From Sporosarcina sp. 6E9 (lineage in GTDB: Bacteria; Bacillota; Bacilli; Bacillales_A; Planococcaceae), in the NCBI RefSeq assembly GCF_017921835.1, contig NZ_JAGEMN010000002.1, forward strand, positions 186,001 through 250,000: a stretch of DNA of 64,000 nt. The letters run 5' to 3'. Each line of letters starts with the position of its first letter. Positions within the stretch are counted from its first letter, which is position 1. This document shows positions 17,165 through 25,022 of the stretch, piece by piece. Below the pieces are notes generated by a model. The model had not been told where the DNA came from. It was given only the letters and a program-made list of their open reading frames with translations, and made no database searches. Made by a program: the position numbers and the translations under genes.

Positions 17165-17980
17165 CTACGATCCCGAAATCAATCTTCCATACCAGCTATC
17201 CTTTTCAACACCGAACATTAACCTAAATTCCTCGGAATATTTATAAAGATAATAACTTCTAATCAAATTTCCGAACATATAGAGTAAAACAAAACTAATT
17301 CCGCACACAATGAGCGGCATGAAATCAATCATTGCACCAATCATTCTCGTTTCAAAGTCACTGTTAGTTGATCCGAAGGCCGCATTAATTCCCCATATTC
17401 CAACTAACAATCCAATTATCATCTTTTGATTAGCACTCGCCCACTCTACTAGTAAAGATCTTTTTTTCTTAGTCCCATAAACCATTTCCATTCCGTTGCG
17501 GTAGATTTTATTGATCACAAATGTGAGCGTTGCTATAAAAATCACATTGTAAATAATCCGAAGGGAAAAGTTATAAACAATTAATTGACTAAGTTTGAAA
17601 GCGTAAAGAACAAAGAAGAAAGTTAAGGTCGTAAGTGTAATATTTATAACAAAATAACTTTTTATATTATTTTTTCGTCTATAGCCTAAAGATGTAAGGA
17701 AACCAATGATTAGAAATATAGCTATGGCGTGAATATACCAAATGCTCGATGCTATATCTCTGAATTCATTATTAACGTCTAACGGAACAGCCGGCTCTTC
17801 AAAATCACCCGACAAGAACCAGCCAAAAGCAAATAATACATACATGCTGCCAATAAAAAATCCGCCTGATAATAGTACCCTACCAAAATTCGAGTTTTGC
17901 ACCTCTTTATAAGCAATCGTTGCAAAGTTTTCACTGATCGCATCTTTAACTTGCGAAAATGAACCGTTTAAAATTTTCAT
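17165..17980 (-). CDS. Multi-pass membrane protein of the accessory region
   Basis: A 271-residue protein with about six membrane helices. The cytoplasmic N-terminus (GSFSQVKDAISENFATIA) is similar in pattern to the start of the 19018-19743 protein, suggesting distant paralogues. The ATG at 17980 lies 8-9 bases after GGGGGA; an in-frame TTG at 17989 is an alternative. It lies 29 bases after the frameshifted lipoprotein and probably forms a cassette with it. No function recognised; a membrane immunity or accessory role is possible. Confidence 0.7.
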   Translation of the reverse strand: MKILNGSFSQVKDAISENFATIAYKEVQNSNFGRVLLSGGFFIGSMYVLFAFGWFLSGDFEEPAVPLDVNNEFRDIASSIWYIHAIAIFLIIGFLTSLGYRRKNNIKSYFVINITLTTLTFFFVLYAFKLSQLIVYNFSLRIIYNVIFIATLTFVINKIYRNGMEMVYGTKKKRSLLVEWASANQKMIIGLLVGIWGINAAFGSTNSDFETRMIGAMIDFMPLIVCGISFVLLYMFGNLIRSYYLYKYSEEFRLMFGVEKDSWYGRLISGS

Positions 17981-18009
17981 GTCAATCAATCCCCCTGCAA
18001 TTGAATTCT

Positions 18010-18304
18010 TTACCGATAAACAGGGATATGCCCACCTAATTTCGAGTGAAATCCAAATTCAAGGTAACATATCCCCAGTTTGAATACTGAAATCAGGGTT
18101 TTCCGTGTCGATTCCATTAATTTCTTTATAGACATCATTATTATCCAGCGTGATGCCTTCTTCTTCATCCATTTTTAATACTTGAAGCGTTAATGGTTGC
18201 GGACCTTTCTTTTCTACCTTAGATTCAGCCTCTGCGTCTCTTAAAGTGTTGCATCCTGTTAAGACGAGCATTGCTAGAATCACTATAATCATCGTCTCTG
18301 TCAA
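18010..18304 (-). pseudogene. Frameshifted small lipoprotein with GDMLPEF C-terminal motif
   Basis: The open frame (18059-18304, TTG start, 81 residues) has a hydrophobic signal ending in the lipobox LVLTGC and an acidic body, and stops right after QTGDMLP. Removing one T in CCTTGAA lets it continue for 16 more residues, EFGFHSKLGGHIPVYR, to a TAA at 18010. A related GDMLPEF sequence is found at 19803-19856. This suggests that the short form is a recent frameshift, although the truncated lipoprotein might still be made. The start is uncertain: ATG at 18292 is also possible. Confidence 0.55.
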
Positions 18305-18374
18305 TTTCCTAAATTAACTCTGTCATTTCTTAATTTATGTATTTTTTCCTGCCCTACTATTAGCGCCATTATAT

Positions 18375-18917
18375 CTAGCTTTTTGGCTTTCCTTGCTTTA
18401 AGGCTTCAATCTTTTTAAACAAATCAAATATATGTTCTGAAATCTCTTCTTGATGCAATGAAATAATAGGAGAAAATTGTGTATTGTATTTTTCCATAGC
18501 CTCTTCTTTAAGATTGACTTCTAAATATTCCCTACTTGGTCGATTAATTTCTCCGATATCCTTCCAAGAGTACGCGGCATTATCCGTTCTGAGCTTATCA
18601 TCTGAAAGCACTATAATTGGAACATTTCTTAAGTGATTATGAAGATGAAAGTACATTTGTAATAAGTAATGAATGATGGGAAAAACTGTTAATAGGAGGA
18701 AAAAAGCCTGTGTAATTGTCGGATTAAGTGGATCCCATGAAAATATTATCAAGACAAACCAAGGAAGATAGGACCATCCCCAAATCGTAATGGCGATACC
18801 CGCCAAATCAATAATCCAGGAAGTTGCTATTCTATTAACAACCACGTCATTCTTTTCAGGGATGTATGAAAGGAGTTTGTTGCGAAAACCTGAACCAAAT
18901 ACTCGCATGATATACAT
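18375..18917 (-). CDS. Membrane protein, paralogue of the 20974-21411 gene (possibly N-terminally truncated)
   Basis: A 180-residue protein with two or three membrane helices (DLAGIAITIWGWSYLPWFVL; TQAFFLLLTVFPIIHYLL) followed by a cytoplasmic domain of about 80 residues. The ATG follows AGGAG by 7 bases. Its paralogue at 20974-21411 has about 60 more N-terminal residues, and the similarity continues upstream of this ATG (FIWFSVGVINM in frame), so this copy has probably lost its first part and restarted at an internal site. Function unknown. Confidence 0.65.
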   Translation of the reverse strand: MYIMRVFGSGFRNKLLSYIPEKNDVVVNRIATSWIIDLAGIAITIWGWSYLPWFVLIIFSWDPLNPTITQAFFLLLTVFPIIHYLLQMYFHLHNHLRNVPIIVLSDDKLRTDNAAYSWKDIGEINRPSREYLEVNLKEEAMEKYNTQFSPIISLHQEEISEHIFDLFKKIEALKQGKPKS

Positions 18918-19017
18918 ATTAATAACTCCTACGGAAAACCAAATGAAAGTTAACCACCTAACATTACATTCCTTTAAAACTGAACAGTTGTAACCTATGT
19001 ATCTTTCCCTTTATCAC

Positions 19018-19743
19018 TCACTCCTTAAGATTAAAGTTTTTCACAGAAAACGAGGGATATCTAAAAACGCAATACATCGCAATAATAAATTCACAAGCGC
19101 CGATTAGCAGGCCCAGATACACTACAGTGACTATAAACACACCAAAAACAAGTTCGTAATCCCCTAGTATACCGTTTTTGATGACCAGAGTTGTTAGTGA
19201 GGTTAATAGAAAGATTACTGGAAATAATATGAGATGCTTCGAACCTTTTTTCACATTTGACTTTCTTCCATGCCCATTTTTCGGTCTTAAGCTGTTGATC
19301 CATTTAACTAAAACAACTATATGTAGTATCAATCCACTAACTAAAATAATAAGAATAAACGGCAAGTATAAATGATAATTACCTTCATCTTTACTGAACA
19401 TTAAGAACGTAAGATAAGGATCCAATGCTGCCTTATACGTGAAAATCACCATACCAACACTCAACAGCTTTTGGCTAAAAGCGTTATTCCACCAACAAAG
19501 TAAGAGTACAAGCAAATGGATACCGAATAAAACCGCTTCAGCGTAGTAAATCCTATGCCAACCAGTAGACAGTGTATCCCAGCCGACTGTATTCGCATTG
19601 GCTACAGCTAATGACACCCCTACAAAAAAAGCCGACATAAAAAAAAGACCAATAAGATAGCTCCTCATCCCAGACATCGTCAATCTACCATCTATTAATT
19701 CTCCTTTGATGGCGGAAAAACTTTCTTCCGTTAATTTACCCAT
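19018..19743 (-). CDS. Multi-pass membrane protein of the accessory region
   Basis: A 241-residue protein with about six membrane helices and a basic loop (LRPKNGHGRKSNVKKGSKH) near residue 165. The N-terminus LTEESFSAIKGELIDGRL resembles that of the 17165-17980 protein. The ATG at 19743 follows AGGTG; the GTG at 19752 overlaps that site. A GDMLPEF-type remnant lies just upstream, as it does for the other copy, so the two look like duplicated lipoprotein-plus-membrane-protein cassettes. Function unknown. Confidence 0.7.
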   Translation of the reverse strand: MGKLTEESFSAIKGELIDGRLTMSGMRSYLIGLFFMSAFFVGVSLAVANANTVGWDTLSTGWHRIYYAEAVLFGIHLLVLLLCWWNNAFSQKLLSVGMVIFTYKAALDPYLTFLMFSKDEGNYHLYLPFILIILVSGLILHIVVLVKWINSLRPKNGHGRKSNVKKGSKHLILFPVIFLLTSLTTLVIKNGILGDYELVFGVFIVTVVYLGLLIGACEFIIAMYCVFRYPSFSVKNFNLKE

Positions 19744-19802
19744 TAATTTCACCTCGATTATGAGTGATGCTAACTAATTCCATCTATTACTGCTTAAACA
19801 AG

Positions 19803-19856
19803 ACAGGGATATGTTGAACCTAATTTTGAAATCCAAAATTCAGGTAACATATCCCC
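19803..19856 (-). repeat. Remnant of the GDMLPEF lipoprotein C-terminus
   Basis: Read leftward, this non-coding stretch encodes VGGDMLPEFWISKLG and aligns base by base, with three small indels, to 18015-18072 at the end of the lipoprotein pseudogene. It also contains GGGATATGTT at one end and AACATATCCC at the other, so it could form a hairpin. It appears to be all that is left of a second lipoprotein gene. Confidence 0.55.
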
Positions 19857-19991
19857 TCCAACTATCTTTTAATATCCCATTTATGTATATTTCTTCTCAA
19901 TTACTTATGCGTTCATATAAGGCTTTTTGTTTCTACTGCTTGTAAAACGTTAGAAAGGTTTTTCTTATGCCAACCCGCACCTATCATTATT

Positions 19992-20327
19992 TTATTTGAC
20001 CTCGTTTTTATCAGGCATTAGAACAAAAATCCCCGCAATAATAAATAATATGCTAATAAAAAATTGAAATATAATGGTCGTTATGCCCATGACTAAAAGG
20101 ATTATCCCCTGTAACTTCGTTGCTTTCTTCTTGATTCTAATACTTAAAAGGATTGCTATAATTGCAAAAGCAAATTGGAATACAGCGCCGACTCCCCAGA
20201 TGAGAAGCAGTACGGAATCAGACTCACCCATTAACAACATCCAAATTAAACCAAATAAAGTCCACAGTATTGATATGACGCCACCAATTAAGGCAAGTAT
20301 ACTTGCAACCTTACTATTTCTTTCCAC
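19992..20327 (-). CDS. Four-helix membrane protein (DUF4064-like)
   Basis: A 111-residue protein with four closely spaced membrane helices (VASILALIGGVISILWTLFG near the start; FFISILFIIAGIFVLM near the end) and a short basic loop SIRIKKKATK. The pattern fits DUF4064-type small membrane proteins of Bacillales, of unknown function. RBS GGAGG precedes the start. It is part of a leftward run of small membrane genes. Confidence 0.65.
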   Translation of the reverse strand: MERNSKVASILALIGGVISILWTLFGLIWMLLMGESDSVLLLIWGVGAVFQFAFAIIAILLSIRIKKKATKLQGIILLVMGITTIIFQFFISILFIIAGIFVLMPDKNEVK

Positions 20328-20353
20328 TTTTCAACCTCCAAGCTACCAAAACG

Positions 20354-20641
20354 TTAGCTATTAATTAGGTATATAAATAAAATAACTAGCAACATCGCAA
20401 AAAAGAAAAATATGTATATTCCGCTAATTGCTAAAGATATCCATAACAATTCTTTTTTTCTTTTCGTTTTAAAAAGCCCTACCATAGACAAAATAAAGCT
20501 AGTGAAAAATATGACACTAGCTACTCCAACCAATACGAGATTCATTTCGTAAAGAATAAAAGGAAGGAAAAGATATACCACAACATTAACTACCAACAAA
20601 ATATAACTTAAAGCATCATATCTTTTTAAAAAATCTTGCAT
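20354..20641 (-). CDS. Small membrane protein
   Basis: Unrecognised 95-residue protein with three or four membrane helices (SYILLVVNVVVYLFLPFIL; FFTSFILSMVGLF; SGIYIFFFFAMLLVILFIYL) and a basic loop KTKRKKE. RBS GAGGTGG precedes the ATG. It lies between two other small genes on the same strand. Confidence 0.6.
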   Translation of the reverse strand: MQDFLKRYDALSYILLVVNVVVYLFLPFILYEMNLVLVGVASVIFFTSFILSMVGLFKTKRKKELLWISLAISGIYIFFFFAMLLVILFIYLINS

Positions 20642-20663
20642 ACTTTTCCACCTCTATATTATT

Positions 20664-20903
20664 TTATTCGGGGCTATTCTCTCTTACTTCGTCCACTCTT
20701 TTTGCAAAGTCATTTCTCCAAATCTTGAACTTCTCTTCGAATTCTGACTCTGTTCGATTTACATAACCACGGAATTTAACTATCTCAATATCAGTTGCAT
20801 CAAATAATTTATATCCGTCTTTCGACAATCCTATTGGTAGTAATACGGCACCATAGTCCTTGAAGTTATTTTCATCGAATAAAATTCCCCTACTAATTAT
20901 CAT
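20664..20903 (-). CDS. Small soluble hypothetical protein, possibly a C-terminal fragment
   Basis: A 79-residue charged protein without signal or helix (FDENNFKDYGAVLLPIGLSK; EEKFKIWRNDFAKRVDEV). There is no ribosome site before its ATG. The sequence immediately upstream (about 20897-20945) is a degenerate copy of the GDMLPEF remnant. It may therefore be the tail of a longer disrupted gene. Function unknown. Confidence 0.4.
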   Translation of the reverse strand: MIISRGILFDENNFKDYGAVLLPIGLSKDGYKLFDATDIEIVKFRGYVNRTESEFEEKFKIWRNDFAKRVDEVRENSPE

Positions 20904-20973
20904 ATAAACTAAATCCAGAACTAAAGTAACATAACCCTGCCTAGCTAACTATTATTGTCTTGATCCAACGTCA

Positions 20974-21411
20974 TTACATAAAATATCGAGAAAAGTAATG
21001 AATGATGGGCAAAAGTGTCCATAGAAGGAAAAATGCCTGTGTAATTGTCGGATTAAAGGGATTCCATGAAAATATAATCGTGACAAACCAAGGAAGATAG
21101 GACCATCCCCAAATCGTAGCGGCGATACCCGCCAAATCAATAACCCAAGAAGTTGCTATTCTATTAATAACAACGTCATTCTTTTTAGGGATGTATGTAA
21201 GCAGTTTATTGCGAAAACCTGAACCAAATATTCGCATGATATACATATTAATAATCCCTATGGTGAACCATATGAACGGATCTAGAAAAATAAATCGCAG
21301 CATATGGTTACCAGGATCATCGATTGTAGGAATGAGCTTAAAATAAACAAAGAATGCCAACAAACCAGCTTTAGCGATGATTTGTTCAGGGATGATAACG
21401 TTTATCCCCAC
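20974..21411 (-). pseudogene. Truncated paralogue of the 18375-18917 membrane protein
   Basis: A 145-residue frame starting with GTG. From IINMYIMRIFGSGFRNKLL onward it is nearly identical to the 18375-18917 protein, but it ends at IIHYFSRYFM, where the paralogue continues for another 80 residues. Its first residues, INVIIPEQIIAKA, resemble the last residues of the small partner protein upstream of toxin 1 and of the remnant upstream of toxin 2. That suggests a recombination junction. Probably non-functional. Confidence 0.5.
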
Positions 21412-21427
21412 TTTTCTTAAGTAATCA

Positions 21428-21742
21428 TTAATGATTTAATATGTCGTAAATTTCTTTTCTTACATTTTCCAATGGTTCGTTAAGTCGAATTCTTTCGTCA
21501 TAGTCATTAGACCAAATGAAAAAGTCTGATAACCCGCCTCTTGGTGGAAACAGGGATTCGTGCATTTTTCTTACTTCACTAATATACTTCTCTTCAATTT
21601 CAACAGAAGGAAGATTGATTAAAAAATCAAGTATCTGCTTTACTTGTCGAATTTGTATATCAATTTCACCCCTTCCATACTTTTCAAGTATTTCAAGTAA
21701 ATTTAAATACAACCTTTTTAAATCCTCAAATTTATTCGCCAT
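21428..21742 (-). CDS. Candidate immunity protein for toxin 2
   Basis: A 104-residue soluble, mostly helical acidic protein (FEDLKRLYLNLLEILEKYG; IWSNDYDERIRLNEPLENV). I start it at the ATG at 21742, which has AGGAGTG six bases upstream; the longer in-frame version overlaps the toxin gene and has no ribosome site. It follows the toxin stop by 11 bases, the usual place for an immunity gene in polymorphic toxin systems. The family is not recognised; the role rests on position, size and charge. Confidence 0.6.
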   Translation of the reverse strand: MANKFEDLKRLYLNLLEILEKYGRGEIDIQIRQVKQILDFLINLPSVEIEEKYISEVRKMHESLFPPRGGLSDFFIWSNDYDERIRLNEPLENVRKEIYDILNH

Positions 21743-21753
21743 CCAAATCACTC

Positions 21754-23496
21754 CTATTTCAATGGTATTTCCTCTAAAACCTCTAATCCTTTTATTTTCC
21801 AAGGTTCATGTACAAATGTTTGATTAATATCCATTCCACCCGAGAATGCTCCCCCTTGAAATCCAACAGGCCCCTCATATATCGTCGTCCCTTTAGGTAT
21901 TTTTATCTTATAAGTCGCATTAAGCGGCGAAGTGCCCGTCAGCACTCCCGTTTTTGGATCAACCCATTGGGATTTAACCGCTAAATCAATACGAACCTTC
22001 GCTACTGATTCTGCCCGATCATTTGTAAACCACTGTCCAAGTGCATTTTTTTCTTTACCCGCAATAGTCAAACCTCCACTCTCTCCAGCGCGATACAGAA
22101 TTAGATCTTCTTGCAATTCTTTAGCATTATATTTACCACCATAAAAATTATTTATTGGTTTGCTATCTAGCTTAGCTAAAGGTCCGGGATTTTCAATCAT
22201 ATTATATTCGTATTTAAGTGTATCTTTATACTTTGATCCGGCACCTCCAACAGTCCCAACACCCTTACCACCAACATTAAGGCCCTCAATCTTGCTTAAC
22301 CTATCCTTCATGGCATTCCCATAGAAATGCGTATTCTCTGCGGGAATATGCACAGTACCGAGTTGGTCTGTCGCCAATCCCATTTGTCGGCTTGGGAGAA
22401 TGTTTTTGGCTGCGGTTATAGTGGTGTCTGCTAGTTTTCCAGCTTCTACTCCACGTTTTAACAATTGGATTTGCACTTCTTTGGATGTATCTTTTACCGC
22501 TGCTCCCGCACTTTTCAACCGTGTAGTCGCTTGTTTCCCCGCAGTTACGACCATGTCATCCACATGTTTCAGGCTAGTTTGGAGACTGGCTTTCACACTG
22601 GACTTTACCCCCAGCTGTCCAAGGTCTCCACCTAGGTTGGCGGTTCTAACTGCACCACTAAATCGTTTAATTCCCACAGCCCCGGGAACGAGATCTAACG
22701 GACTGAGCGCACCCCTTAACCAACGTTCTGTTGTTCCTAACTCTCGACCAGATACCCAGTCTTCCCCGGATATGGCGGATTTCAATTCTAATGAACCATA
22801 CACTGCGCCCAAAGCCAATCCAGCTGGCGGACAAACGATTGCGACGCCTACAATGACTACGAGTGCCGCAATATTTACCCAAAACTCTTTGTTTTCTTGT
22901 TGATTTCGAATCGATTCATAACCAAAAGCTCGCGTGTTTAATATTCCCATTTGGTATTCTTCTCGCGTGATATCCTGATCAGCATTCAGTTGTTTCCACG
23001 CTTCGAATTCCAATTTCATCTGTTCTGCGTAGAAACTATCTCCGCTAAACAAATCATCCAAACCAACCTCTGTTTTGAGTACTTCCGTTGATTCATACGA
23101 GCCGGGAAGATGTACGATTCTTGTAACACCAATTCGATTTTTTGTCTTGTAATTCGAAATGGATAATTGCTGCACTTCTGCCACGAATGCGTCAATATCT
23201 TCATAGAACGGCTGATCAATTGTCCGGTCAACGATATCGCCGACCTTCCCAGTAAACCTATGTAGGACTTTAAAGTCTTCAAACAAATTTTGATAGGTGT
23301 TTTTCCTGTCCGTATGTTTAAATGAGATGACGCCGTCACTATCATATCTTTCGACCGCCGATTCAGCGTCTTCTAGATTGGAACTAATGTCTTTTAAATC
23401 GTCAATCATACCTTTTCCATACACACCTAGCCCAATAAGGTTACCGATACCTGATTTCATCTTTTCCCAGTCTGCCGGGACATATTTTACATCCAT
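21754..23496 (-). CDS. Type VII polymorphic toxin 2, PT-TG pre-toxin domain, ART-like C-terminus
   Basis: A 580-residue protein. Residues 1 to about 410 are nearly identical to toxin 1: a helical N-terminal export region (VKYVPADWEKMKSGIGNLIG), a hydrophobic stretch (NIAALVVIVGVAIVCPPAG), and a pre-toxin TG-like segment around ERWLRGALSPLDLVPGAVG. The last 170 residues differ: DLILYRAGESGG, GQWFTNDRAESVAKVRID, then KIPKGTTIYEGPVG and QGGAFSGGMDINQTFV. An LYR followed by GQWFT and a late EGPVG-QGG resembles ADP-ribosyltransferase-fold toxins, but I cannot confirm it. RBS GGAG precedes the ATG at 23496. The full partner gene found before toxin 1 is missing here; only its last codons remain. Confidence 0.8.
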   Translation of the reverse strand: MDVKYVPADWEKMKSGIGNLIGLGVYGKGMIDDLKDISSNLEDAESAVERYDSDGVISFKHTDRKNTYQNLFEDFKVLHRFTGKVGDIVDRTIDQPFYEDIDAFVAEVQQLSISNYKTKNRIGVTRIVHLPGSYESTEVLKTEVGLDDLFSGDSFYAEQMKLEFEAWKQLNADQDITREEYQMGILNTRAFGYESIRNQQENKEFWVNIAALVVIVGVAIVCPPAGLALGAVYGSLELKSAISGEDWVSGRELGTTERWLRGALSPLDLVPGAVGIKRFSGAVRTANLGGDLGQLGVKSSVKASLQTSLKHVDDMVVTAGKQATTRLKSAGAAVKDTSKEVQIQLLKRGVEAGKLADTTITAAKNILPSRQMGLATDQLGTVHIPAENTHFYGNAMKDRLSKIEGLNVGGKGVGTVGGAGSKYKDTLKYEYNMIENPGPLAKLDSKPINNFYGGKYNAKELQEDLILYRAGESGGLTIAGKEKNALGQWFTNDRAESVAKVRIDLAVKSQWVDPKTGVLTGTSPLNATYKIKIPKGTTIYEGPVGFQGGAFSGGMDINQTFVHEPWKIKGLEVLEEIPLK

Positions 23497-23520
23497 TACA
23501 TCACAGCTCCAGTTTCGCGA
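22262..23520 (-). repeat. Copy 2 of a 1.26-kb direct repeat (toxin N-terminal module)
   Basis: Nearly identical to 25930-27184. The match covers the end of the partner gene, the ribosome site and about 410 codons of the toxin, and stops where the toxin C-terminal domains diverge. Confidence 0.9.
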
Positions 23521-23560
23521 TGATTTGTTCGGTGATGATGGCGTTTGCGCCACTCACCGT
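23501..23560 (-). pseudogene. 3' remnant of a toxin-partner gene
   Basis: Just before toxin 2 the sequence encodes NAIITEQIIAKLEL and a stop. It matches the end of the 112-residue partner gene before toxin 1 (DAAIAQQIFAKLEL). The rest of the gene is absent, so the toxin 2 module was probably copied without its partner. Confidence 0.6.
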
Positions 23561-23625
23561 AGGTACTACTCTGAGTAGGTCTAACCAAAAAACATAAGCT
23601 AGATGTAAACCTGGATATTTCCCTG

Positions 23626-23895
23626 TTATTTTGATCCAGTGGTATATCCCGCTAGCTCATCTCCATTAAAAAAGATGTTCAACGCACTAGTTCTATCATC
23701 CTTCAAAAGATCGTAAGTCCACTGATTACCCTTTTCTTCTAATGGCTCACCAAACAACTCAATAACTTCGTCTTTCGTCATCCCATCTTCCAATGCATTG
23801 AACTTTTCCTCTGTAACTACGCCTTCTTTATTGCTACAGGCCACAATGGCGAGTGATAAAGCAATTAACATAAGGGAAATTAGTACTTTCTTCAT
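23626..23895 (-). CDS. Small lipoprotein with SmpA/OmlA-like domain
   Basis: An 89-residue lipoprotein: signal peptide with lipobox LAIVAC, then EEKFNALEDGMTKDEVIELFGEP and QWTYDL, the BamE/SmpA-OmlA-like or BLIP-like repeat pattern (GMTKDEV..LFGEP). Such lipoproteins are widespread in Firmicutes and of various roles. RBS GGAG lies upstream. Position between toxin 1 and toxin 2 makes an immunity or accessory role possible. Confidence 0.75.
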   Translation of the reverse strand: MKKVLISLMLIALSLAIVACSNKEGVVTEEKFNALEDGMTKDEVIELFGEPLEEKGNQWTYDLLKDDRTSALNIFFNGDELAGYTTGSK

Positions 23896-23932
23896 TTTGT
23901 AGGCATCTCCTTTTGAAATTTACGAACTATAA

Positions 23933-24298
23933 TTACTCGACCTCTAATTTAAACCATCTTTTAGTTGAATAGACGACCGTCACTACGGCTCCTATTAAAC
24001 CAATTATAGTAATGACGGGTGTAATCATTGTACCGAATAACATCGCTAGTAGAGAGACGATGTAAAGAAGTACAGCATTATTGTTAATTTTAATATTAAC
24101 TGTACTCCCTCGTTCTACTTGCCTATCTTCGCTACCAAAAATCAATTGTTTTGCTTTCATCGTTACTTGTTCCGCATCTGAAGTAATGGTATATTCCTCA
24201 TTATTTTTCAATTTCTTCACTAGTTGATTATCCACCTCTAAGGCTACTTTGGTAGTTCCCCCCATCATTCCTGTCGATCTCTTTACACGTATACTCAT
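23933..24298 (-). CDS. Hypothetical protein with C-terminal membrane helices
   Basis: A 121-residue protein: a basic soluble N-terminal half (IRVKRSTGMMGGTTKVALEV; NIKINNNAVLLY) and two C-terminal membrane helices (VSLLAMLFGTMITPVITIIG). The ATG at 24298 follows AAAGGGGG; the in-frame start at 24352 has no site. It is in the toxin-immunity stretch on the same strand. Function unknown. Confidence 0.65.
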   Translation of the reverse strand: MSIRVKRSTGMMGGTTKVALEVDNQLVKKLKNNEEYTITSDAEQVTMKAKQLIFGSEDRQVERGSTVNIKINNNAVLLYIVSLLAMLFGTMITPVITIIGLIGAVVTVVYSTKRWFKLEVE

Positions 24299-24365
24299 TT
24301 TGCTCCCCCTTTGTATTTTCTGTAGTAATAACAAATTTCCCAACAATTTCAATTTCCAAGTATAA

Positions 24366-24407
24366 AGGCATTAAAACAAAGACTCTAACACCTTAATTTT
24401 AATGCCT
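24366..24407. repeat. Perfect inverted repeat, possible terminator
   Basis: AGGCATTAAAA (24366-24376) and TTTTAATGCCT (24397-24407) are exact reverse complements with a 20-base loop, right after the 24420-24794 gene. The T tract after the stem is short, so termination is only a possibility. Confidence 0.5.
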
Positions 24408-24419
24408 GTATTCAAAAAG

Positions 24420-24794
24420 TTATTTCCAACCATTAAACTCTAGAAATTTATCTGGTATTCTTAATTCGATTTGCTGTTCGAGTTCTTTTAAAAATACATC
24501 CAAATCCGCCTTATCGTACCACTCTTGGCTATTTTCCAAACTAATTCCTACGTCACCATTGATAATTGAACAGCCGAATGCCCCTCTATTATAATTTAGA
24601 ATAATATTGAAGTAGTTATACAATGTAAATTGCATACTAAACATCGTATAAGAAGTATCCGTTTGTCCGAAGACTGAAAAACTTCCTACTCTATCCTGAA
24701 AATGTCCTTTAAGTGCATTTTTGACCTCATCTTTTATTATTTCGAACCCCTTACTTTGCAATCGAAAGTATCCTTTAGTGTCAACAGTAAACAT
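24420..24794 (-). CDS. Hypothetical protein, possible orphan immunity protein
   Basis: A 124-residue soluble protein with aromatic beta-rich middle (YTMFSMQFTLYNYFNIILNY) and a C-terminal helix (DVFLKELEQQIELRIPD). No ribosome site precedes its ATG, and 228 bases without features separate it from the TNT immunity candidate, so it may be a relic of a lost toxin pair. Not recognised. Confidence 0.5.
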   Translation of the reverse strand: MFTVDTKGYFRLQSKGFEIIKDEVKNALKGHFQDRVGSFSVFGQTDTSYTMFSMQFTLYNYFNIILNYNRGAFGCSIINGDVGISLENSQEWYDKADLDVFLKELEQQIELRIPDKFLEFNGWK

Positions 24795-25022
24795 TCTTGG
24801 TTTGTGATTAACAATGTTTCAACAATCCTAAGAACTAAAATATAAAAAAGTAAATAAATCCCAACAATCCCATACTATTTGTTGCGGCTTTGTTGGTTCT
24901 TTCCTAAAAATCTATATACGATTTCTTTTAATAAATCGAACTACCTAATTGACTTATAAAATACAATGAACCATATAATCAAATAATCGAAAAAAATAAA
25001 TGAATATCCACCAAGATAATAC

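Noticed and set aside
18020-18075. GGGATATG...CATATCCC as a terminator hairpin
   Set aside because: The stem is far apart and weak, with no T run; the similarity is better explained as coding remnant of the lipoprotein tail.
22400-22903. 167-codon plus-strand frame inside toxin 2 (and its twin at 25956-26585)
   Set aside because: Antisense shadow of the conserved toxin module; no ribosome site, and it exists in both copies only because the DNA is duplicated.
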